Origin: Bathymodiolus brooksi
Taxonomy: Eukaryota; Mollusca; Bivalvia; Mytilida; Modiolidae
Direction: 5' to 3'
Assembly: GCA_963680875.1 (NCBI GenBank)
Contig: OY804579.1
Location: 85,053,095 to 85,117,094 of the forward strand
Length of the DNA stretch: 64,000 nt
The notes beneath the pieces are model-generated. The model had not been told where the DNA came from. It did not search any database and worked only from the letters and a program-made list of their open reading frames with translations. The translations under genes and the position numbers were made by a program. Numbering within the stretch: the stretch's first letter is position 1; the number at the start of each line of letters is the position of its first letter. Below, one piece after another: positions 57,303 to 64,000 of the stretch.

Positions 57303-58811
57303 GATTTATCAATGAAAGACCTCAAATTTATCATACCTGTAACACAATTGATTTTGCGTGTTGGTGCACTAAGTACAGAAAAAGATGATATTCCACGAAA
57401 TGCTTACAACCCAGCAAAGCCAATATTGCCTGAGGCTATTTTGGACAAGAAATCGTACTTGGCAGGAAGATTTCTTATTACAAAATATGCCTGCCATCAA
57501 CAAATGTTTGGTTTGTCAAGCCAGGATTTGCCAGATATTTCGACGTTGGAGGGATCAAAACCTTTACTACAAAGATTAAAAATGGCAAAGGGGATTACAA
57601 TGAGGAGGTCAACAATTAAGACTAAAACTTTGTCCGAAAATGAGAAGAAGGAAGCAAAACGTGTAGCTCTTGATCTCAAGAGGCAAGCTGCAATTGCAGA
57701 CTGCATTAGTTCAGATATGAACACATGCCAAGCACTAGTTAAACCAGATTGTTCCAAAGCCTCACTTCAGAAATCAACTGGAATAAAGAAAGCGTTAATG
57801 AATCTCTTGTCCTTATGTATACCACATACCAATTTTGTTCACCTGGATATGATTCTTTCAGACAGAAATTTATATTTTCATAATGTACATGATATTCCAC
57901 CCAAAATTAGAGATAGTGTTAAATTAGCCACAGTTGAATTTGCCGGAGTTAAGTTTAAAACACATGCAACATCAGGAGATGAATACCTACAACATATCAG
58001 TAAAGGAGTTATCGGACGGCTTCTGAAGTCCACTAATTTTCCAAAATTACAAAGAATTGTTATGTGTGAAGAGAAATATACATATACCCCTGATGACTTT
58101 AAAGCTTCAACCAGAATGAAACGTCAGAAAGCTTCAAGTACATCTATTTCCCACCTAAAACTTGATTCCGATATTCTATCGAAAGAACAAATGTCAAAGT
58201 CAGCTGTGGTACAAACAGAGGTTGGAAAAAGACTAATCATCAATTACTTGGCAAGGCATATTGACAGTCTAGACATTAAAAACGACCTGATCTTAGATAT
58301 TGACAGTGAACTTATCTTGACTAACTCCTGTAGCCATAATCAAGAGGAATGCCTGTGTGCATACAAGTCATATGTTACACCAGTTCGAGGTGTATTTTCC
58401 AAGACCGATGGTTTTGTCCGCAAAGAATTATTAAAGGAAATAAAGCAGAGGAAGGGTGAAGCAGAAATGGCCCAAGTTGGTTGGCTGCCTACCATGCAGG
58501 ATGACCTTGAGGACAACGAAGCTATCGTCGCGGTAGTTACATCGGCAGATATAGATAGTATAGCTATACATCTTTTTTCAATTTCATTCTATTGGGCAAG
58601 AAAAGAAAATGGAAAATTCAAAAATAAAGTCTATGTTCTCTTACAAAAACAGAAGCCAGAACTTTACAACATAACAGGAATTATTGAATTACTAGAAGAA
58701 CGATTTGGACTGGAAAGTGCTTGCAATATATCTATTATATTGTGTCTTGGGGGAAATGATTTCTTCCAAAATATCAAGGAATATCACATGAAAAGTGGAT
58801 ATCAACAGTGA
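57303..58811 (+). pseudogene. FEN-like gene, segment 4 (nuclease domain)
   Basis: Same frame as segment 3 after the TAG, so readthrough would rejoin them. Counting from the Met at 57312: FVHLDMILSDRNLYFH at 175-190 (an N-block-like Asp, D179), RIVMCEEKYTYTPDDF-x-x-x-x-RMKR at about 248-271 (like the FVFDG...K...R region), KRLIINYLARHI at 306-317, KGEAEMAQ at 381-388, VVTSADIDSIAIHLFSIS at 408-425 and CLGGNDFF at 478-485. GEAE, D-x-D and G-x-D are the spacing and order of the metal-binding I-block of FEN1/XPG nucleases (SEAE, DMD and GCD-type). I infer a structure-specific nuclease fold; activity is untested. Confidence 0.65.
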
Positions 58812-59350
58812 TTGACACACCAGGAACACTTACAAATTTGATAAAATTTACCAAAGAATCTGGGAAACCAATCAGTGGAAACTTAAATGAAGAGATTTAT
58901 CTCAACATTGTCAAAAAACTTTACTGTCCTTGCAATCTTCAACCTGATGTTTTAAGCTTAGAATGTGTGAGACAAATCTCGATAAAACCTCCAGGAAAAC
59001 CACACCGACACCCAAAATCATGGATGCCACCTGTAACAGCATTGAAAAATGTTGCAAACCTCATCAACTGCCAAATAGCTTACTTGCTTACACTATGGAA
59101 ACATGATGCTGTGTTGCCAGAGTTTTTGAAAGAGGGGTGTCTAAAAAAAGATGGACTTGGTAACATACAGTTTGATTTTGGAGGTGATGTAAGAGTGCAA
59201 AAATTGGAAGACCTCTTAACAATAGATGAATCAGAGCTGAGAGTGCGAATGAATGAAGCATCATTAACATCAAAAAGGAAGAGACAGGACACAACTCCAT
59301 CAAAACAAGGAACCCGGAGGAAAACGAAACCTATTATGTCAACACCATAA
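58760..59350 (+). pseudogene. FEN-like gene, segment 5 (C-terminus)
   Basis: A one-base slip at GATTTCTTCC (58757-58766) moves the frame: past it frame 2 reads FLPKYQGISHEKWISTVID, so the intact protein would have run GGNDFLPKY. Then KLYCPCNLQPDVL, RQISIKPPGKPHRHPKSWMP, ANLINCQIAYLLTLW and a basic tail KRKRQDTTPSKQGTRRKTK that could be a nuclear localisation signal, and TAA at 59348. The helix after the G-x-D motif and the basic tail match FEN-like enzymes in general order. Confidence 0.6.
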
Positions 59351-59573
59351 ATCTAGTCAGTTATATATAAAAATGTACATCCAAACCTTATTTTGTCCAA
59401 ATAGTAGGTAATAAATACTACTTTAATTAAATTCAAACATTATCAAGTGTTCATGTGTACATAAGCAGTGTCAATGTATTTCAGCCTATTTTGGTGTATG
59501 TAGCTTGTGTCACTACTATCATATCTACAAGATATATATAAAGTTTAATGATTGCAGGAATATGGAATACGAT

Positions 59574-59579
59574 AATAAA
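59574..59579 (+). promoter_or_regulatory. AATAAA polyadenylation-type hexamer
   Basis: This lies about 220 bp after the stop of the FEN-like gene, on the same strand. It is an ordinary distance, so the gene may still be transcribed as a unit. Confidence 0.45.
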
Positions 59580-59599
59580 ATGTAAATTCTCCTCCACGA

Positions 59600-61165
59600 T
59601 TCAATTGCAGTTTTTTTCTTATCTTACATTTATTTGTACCTTCACATCCTTTCCCAGTGTACTAAATATACAAAAAATTTAATATTTTCATTTTTATTAC
59701 TGAACTATTTAATTGAAATGCTGGATTAGATTTTCCCATTATTATACAGTACAGTATGGTATACAAGAAGCCAGTCAAAAAATGTACAGGTAACTGTATG
59801 TCTATGACAATTATTATCTACCCTAAATACAAATTGGTGTTTTTTTTATTTTAGAAAGATGAAGTTGTCGAAGTAATATATTGTTTATGGAAGGAGATGT
59901 GTGTTCATTCACTAATGAAACATTATACTGCCATTGAATATGTGACTTCAGAAGGACAATACCATACAAAATTGGAGAGATACTGCACAAAATTTTCAGT
60001 TTCACCCTGATTGATGAATATGTATAGTTTTATGGAATTAATGTGAAATCTATAGTGTTTAATTGAGACAATGACCAAAATCTGATTTTTGTTATACATG
60101 AAAACAATAAAATCAACGAATACGTTGTCTATACAACACTCACATTGTTTTACCAAAGAAATATGTTCACCTTACTAATACAAGATATGTGTGTCTTCCG
60201 TGGCTATTTGCTATGAAGCAAAGTTGAACTAATTCTTTTAGTCTGTCTTTTAGTGTAGAATGACGAAAAGCTGTGTCAAGAAGAGAAGTCAAATGGTTAA
60301 ATGTTATTGAAGGAGGAGAGTTTAAGTTGTATGTACATTCGATTCATACCACACCTGGAGTAACTAGTGTCACAGTTACTCTGAAGCCGCTGGTAGAATA
60401 GATGTTAACGTTCTCGGAGCATTTAGAATATCTCGACAGCGTACTTGCTAGTTTCATACAGGAAATATGCCAGATGTTGAAGCAATAGCGTTTCATTGGT
60501 CAGCTTACTATAGATAGATGGCCCCCATTATTTAGTATACATGCATGCGTCAATCTACTACGAATGTGTAGGGTAATATGTATAGTTGTGTCAAAAATAG
60601 ATTCTTTCTTGAATTGACCTGCATTAGTTAATCGTTTTCAGCTGCAATTGAAGATTTCGTGAACGATTTCAGAGTTTGCGTAGGATCTTCTGAAAATAGG
60701 GTTTTTGCTATATATTACGAATTTAGTTTGTTACACATATTTTCATTGGTTCTTCAGCCCTGAATGTCAGCATATATTCGGAAAACAGACGGGGTATATA
60801 TTTCAGTCCCCAAAAACGATTAAAACATGGACGACAAAACATTACGCTTCACTGAATCAATGGTATAATACGGAATAATAAATGTATTTTTACCAAATTA
60901 AATGCTGTTTGTATACTCAAAACGGCTGCATGAACAAAAAAATATTACAACGGTTAATTCCGTCACAAATACCTGATCGATTCAGCAAACTCCTATGTTC
61001 AACGGCTGTACCATAACAAATAAACAAAACGTTGAGCCTTGAAAACTTTCGACGTCATGGGGCCACACCAAGGTTTTATTTACATGTTGTTAACATTTAA
61101 ATTATTGAAACTGTTTCGCAAACCTGTTGTTTTGTTATGTGATATATTAATGTTATATTTATAAA
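59600..61165. other. Intergenic, no gene recognised
   Basis: AT-rich. Only short frames (59923-60156, minus) are present. I saw no copy of any SINE family here. Confidence 0.5.
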
Positions 61166-61169
61166 GCTT

Positions 61170-61260
61170 ATAAAATGTGACATTCCCGGCTTATGATATA
61201 TATTCCCTTCGGCTGCGCCTCAGGGAATATAGATCCTAAGCCGGGAATATCACATTATAT
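61170..61260. repeat. Inverted-repeat hairpin, about 39-bp arms
   Basis: The left arm ATGTGACATTCCCGGCTTAT and the downstream ATATTCCCT are mirrored by AGGGAATAT and AAGCCGGGAATATCACAT across a GCTGCGCCT loop. Similar in kind to the hairpin at 10102-10245. Confidence 0.8.
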
Positions 61261-61352
61261 ACCCTGTCTGATAGCTGAATAACATATAATATCTTTCATT
61301 AGCGGCGCATTGGGTTTGCTCATAGTCTTAACATTTTAATATATAAAAAGGG

Positions 61353-61455
61353 AGTGGATGTAGTCGAGTGGTCTAGGGCGCTGGACGTAAGGCTAAGCGA
61401 ATGGTGCTGCAGTGTATCAATGGTGTGGGTTCAAATCCCGTCGAGGGAAGAACAA
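61353..61455 (+). repeat. tRNA-derived SINE head, family C
   Basis: GTAGTCGAGTGGTCTAGGGC and GGGTTCAAATCCCG are good A- and B-box-like blocks with a Leu/Ser-type long variable-arm spacing. The 5' and 3' ends do not pair into an acceptor stem, so it is probably a SINE, not a functional tRNA gene. Confidence 0.6.
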
Positions 61456-61639
61456 AAATTTGACAGCTCTAAAATCTAATTCTAACACTGTTTGGTTTAA
61501 TTTTCAGACGTATATATATATATATATAAATGTAACTATAAAAAGTATGACATGAGAAACTGATTAAATAATTGTTGATTTACATAGCAATGGTCATAAT
61601 ACATTTTGTTTAATATATATGAAATCATATTTTGCGACT

Positions 61640-61985
61640 ATTTTTTACTTTGAGCGTACCCTCATTAAAGTTATTCCAGAAACGCATCGTACGCACTAAA
61701 TTGGATATCTACATATGTATTACTATCACTGGGTCGATACTTCTGCTAGCCCCCGAAGATATCATCCACAAAGTAGTCGGTTTCTCGGCAATGACATTGT
61801 TTATTAGATATATTTATTACTGAAATTATTGAAATTCCTAACTACTGTAATTGTTTTTAAAACATATGTTCTCCTTCCTCAGTCATGGGTGCCTTAGTAG
61901 ACTTCGTAATCCTGTTTATGCCCGTTGGCATTGAGCGTACCTGGTGAAAGGTACACCAAATTTGAAATCTACGTTTTCATTAAAT
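61640..61985 (+). repeat. Dispersed retroelement tail, two adjacent copies
   Basis: GAGCGTACCCTCATTAAAG at 61651 and GAGCGTACCTGGTGAAAGG at 61934 begin two related pieces (AAATTGGATATCTACAT and AAATTTGAAATCTACG). The first continues through CACTGGGTCGATACTTCTG into a part shared with 32715-32800. Confidence 0.55.
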
Positions 61986-62405
61986 CAATTTTCGACTAAT
62001 TTATTAGCTCAAACAATATATGCATTAGAATGGGGATAACTGTGTTGAATTTTCAGCTTTGCCGACATAGCTTAAAATATACAATAATTTACTCCTAATT
62101 GTTACAATTCAAAGTTGAAATTTGTATTGTTGTACTTTTTCTCGAAAGAAAAATATGAAAATGTCTTTAAATTCCATTTTCAATTAGAGAAAAGAATGTA
62201 TGAGTAGTGGAATAAAACATTAATTTCCCTTGAATTAGGAATACAGGAAGATTTGTACATCCTCGACACCCCAGGGAAACACGACTTCCTCTGAATGAAC
62301 ATATCTTCATATATCCCTAATGCACGGGTAATAAATGTATACAGTTATTATATAGTCTGAATATCATTTTTCGTCCTAAGTTATTTCTTTATCAGGATAT
62401 TCACA

Positions 62406-62524
62406 GGGCCGTCGTGGCCGTTATCGTATGGTAGTTAGATTTACCAATACCTATGCAAGCAATGCCTATCACCACTGGTGTTGTGAGTTCGAATCTCGAT
62501 CAGGGCGAGGTGTACAACATTATG
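62406..62524 (+). repeat. SINE, family B, truncated at a LINE junction
   Basis: GGCCGTCGTGGCCGTTATCG head and GTGAGTTCGAATCTCG, then GGCGAGGTGTACAACATTAT, at which point the SINE body stops and a LINE reverse transcriptase frame begins. Confidence 0.85.
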
Positions 62525-64000
62525 GTCCTGACAAAATTAGCCATAAAATGCTCAAAATAGCCCCAGAAAAAATTGCCGAACCACTTCAAATTATCTTCAA
62601 CAAATCTTTACGACAAGGCAAGTATCCTTCAAGCTGGAAAATTGCACACGTGATAGCTATTTTAAAAAAAGGTGATGCCTCTTTACCTTCAAATTACCGT
62701 CCGATATCGTTAATAAGTTGTGTTGGTAAAATTATGGAGCGAGTAGTTTATAAAAATGTTTATAATTATCTTGTTAGAAACAAACTTATATATGAGTATC
62801 AGTCTGGCTTTCTTCCGAAACATTCTACTATCCACCAGTTGTTAGAACTATACAACTCTATACTCAATTCACTAGAAAAAAAAGAATTTAGCTGTTTTTT
62901 ATTCTGTGACTTTTCCAAAGCTTTCGATAAAGTTTGGCACAGGGGTTTAATACATAAAATGAATTCTTATGGTATAAAAGGTCATTTAATCAAATGGTTC
63001 GAAAATTATTTGTATCAAAGAAAGCAAAAAATGATAAACAGGACAACATCATCAATTGTGTGTGAAGTCTCTGCTGAGTCCCCCAAGGTTCAGTTTTAGG
63101 ACCATTGCTATTTTTAATCTATATAAATTATATTGGAGAGAAGCTCCTCTCTCTCTCTCAGTAGACTCTTTGCAGATGATACTTCTTTGGGTTATTCAAG
63201 TCATAATGTTGTCATGATTTGTGTGAACTAAATACCTGGTCCACAAAATGGTTAATGTTTTTTAATCCAGACAAAGCTGAGATTAGGGACCGACCATTTA
63301 ACTTGAAGGGGGGGGGGGTATGGTTTTTTGTTTCGTTCAGAATTTTTTCTTCGGACAGCACGAGAGTTAGAACATTTATTTTTTTTTGTCGCGCCAAGCG
63401 CGAAATTTTTGTCCAGAATTTAACATTAGGTTATTTGACAAAAACTCTGAATCAGATTATTTTTACATCCTCCACCAAAATCAGAATATTGTTTTCAGCA
63501 ACATTGGGAATCAGAATATTTTTTTTTAGAAAAAAACCACTACCCCCCCCCCCCCCTGTTTCGTTCAGAAATGTTTTTCGGACAACACAAGAGTTGGAAT
63601 ATTTATTTTTTCCAGAATTTAACATTAGGTTATATGACAAAAACTCTGAATCAGATTTTTTTTTTCCTCCACCAAAATCAGAATATTTTTTTCAGCAACA
63701 TTGGGAATCAGAATATTTTTTTAGAAAAAAAACATAACCCCCCCTTTCAAGTTAAATGGTCGTTCCCTTAGTATATATCCGCCCAATATTTTAATATGCC
63801 TGCGAAATATGGGATAATTGTGGAGAGTGTTAATCAACCAAACTTGAAAAATTGCAACTAGATGCTGCAAGGATTGTAACTGGAATACTAATTTTCACAA
63901 AAACAGATAAATTGTACTCAGAAACAGGATGGGCTACTCTCTCTAGTAGAAGACATAATAGGAAACTCCAGTTATTTTATAATATAAAGAATGGACATAC
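62525..64000 (+). pseudogene. CR1/Jockey-like LINE reverse transcriptase, split by an insertion
   Basis: The frame from 62525 reads GPDKISHKMLKIAPEKIAEP, then SSWKIAHVIAILKKGD, NYRPISLISCVGKIMERVV, GFLPKHSTIHQLLELY and FLFCDFSKAFDKVWH (catalytic motif A, about 62903-62941). A frameshift near 63075 separates VPQGSVLGPLLF. Further on LFADDTSLGYSS gives the FADD catalytic motif (about 63165-63200) in yet another context. At 63284-63770 an inverted-repeat element interrupts, after which LEKLQLDAARIVTGI, ETGWATLSSRRHNRKLQLFY (63848 onward) continues to the window end. It is 5'-truncated and dead. Confidence 0.82.
63284..63770. mobile_element. Terminal-inverted-repeat insertion inside the LINE, 487 bp
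   Basis: The left end TAGGGACCGACCATTTAAC, then CTTGAAGG, is mirrored on the right by CCTTTCAAG and GTTAAATGGTCGTTCCCTTA. Inside, two direct copies of about 230 bp (TTCGTTCAGAA... to GGGAATCAGAATATTTTTTT) lie in tandem, with runs of G or C at each edge. No coding potential beyond low-complexity frames. Confidence 0.75.

Larger units (their letters stand above)
54346..59350 (+). pseudogene. Large FEN/XPG-nuclease-like protein gene, about 1,660 residues, interrupted
   Basis: Nearly the whole 5 kb is coding-like on the plus strand with no room for ordinary introns. The pieces join as frame 1 to about 55165, frame 2 to about 55800, frame 0 to 58760 with TAG at 57300, then frame 2 to TAA at 59348. 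The C-terminal third has FEN1/XPG-like acidic motifs (see segments). The N-terminal part has CxxC pairs and a middle with a KDZ/DUF6589-like feel. I know similar long proteins from invertebrate genomes only as uncharacterised ones, often in many copies, which suggests a mobile or once-mobile origin. No inverted ends or target duplications were found. Lesions are few and recent-looking; sequence error in homopolymer-like runs is an alternative. Confidence 0.7.

Overview
The window looks like AT-rich nuclear DNA from a mollusc, most likely a bivalve. The evidence is the short intron-split exons with GT/AG borders, two short-chain collagen C4-like genes of the kind expanded in bivalves, many tRNA-derived SINE copies whose tails end in CACTCACT or GGCGTTAAACA, and fragments of Penelope-like, CR1/Jockey-like, MULE and pogo elements. 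There is no sign of bacterial gene organisation. I cannot name a species.

From left to right: (1) 963-6200, plus strand, is a three-exon short-chain collagen C4-like gene. Its first exon has two in-frame TAG codons, its first intron holds a broken Penelope-like retroelement, and its second intron holds a SINE. (2) 7860-8934 is the C-terminal half of a dead CR1/Jockey-like LINE. (3) 9506-35913, minus strand, is one large gene rebuilt here exon by exon. It encodes a PLP-dependent D-serine dehydratase / D-threonine aldolase-like enzyme. Seven exons are clear and an eighth (exon G) is doubtful. Its introns hold most of the window's repeats, including a 42-copy 100-bp array (15961-20160) and a roughly 220-copy 28/30-bp minisatellite (25562-31847) that starts at the edge of a 683-bp inverted-repeat element. 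(4) 36000-46930 is repeat-rich: a MULE-type transposase ORF, an 863-bp pogo/Tigger-like element, SINEs and Penelope fragments. (5) 47627-52699, minus strand, is a second collagen C4-like gene with the same three-exon plan. (6) 54346-59350, plus strand, is a 5-kb, almost unbroken coding region for a protein of about 1,660 residues. Its C-terminal third carries FEN1/XPG-like acidic motifs. It is interrupted by three frameshift sites and one in-frame stop. (7) 62406-64000 is a SINE remnant joined to a LINE reverse transcriptase, which is itself split by a terminal-inverted-repeat insertion, and it runs off the right edge.

Two observations stand out. Every unit of the 100-bp array carries a matching splice donor and acceptor on the plus strand (a 43-nt putative intron and a 57-nt putative exon). 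The 57-nt part stays open in one frame when joined to itself, so a 19-residue repeat protein is formally encodable only if the array is spliced. Separately, each unit of the 28-bp array puts an AATAAA hexamer on the sense strand of the enzyme gene, inside an 11-kb intron. Both are read directly from sequence, but any function is inference and needs RNA evidence.

The very long plus-strand open frames over the 28-bp array are best explained by a pyrimidine-rich repeat that lacks stop triplets, so I do not call them genes.
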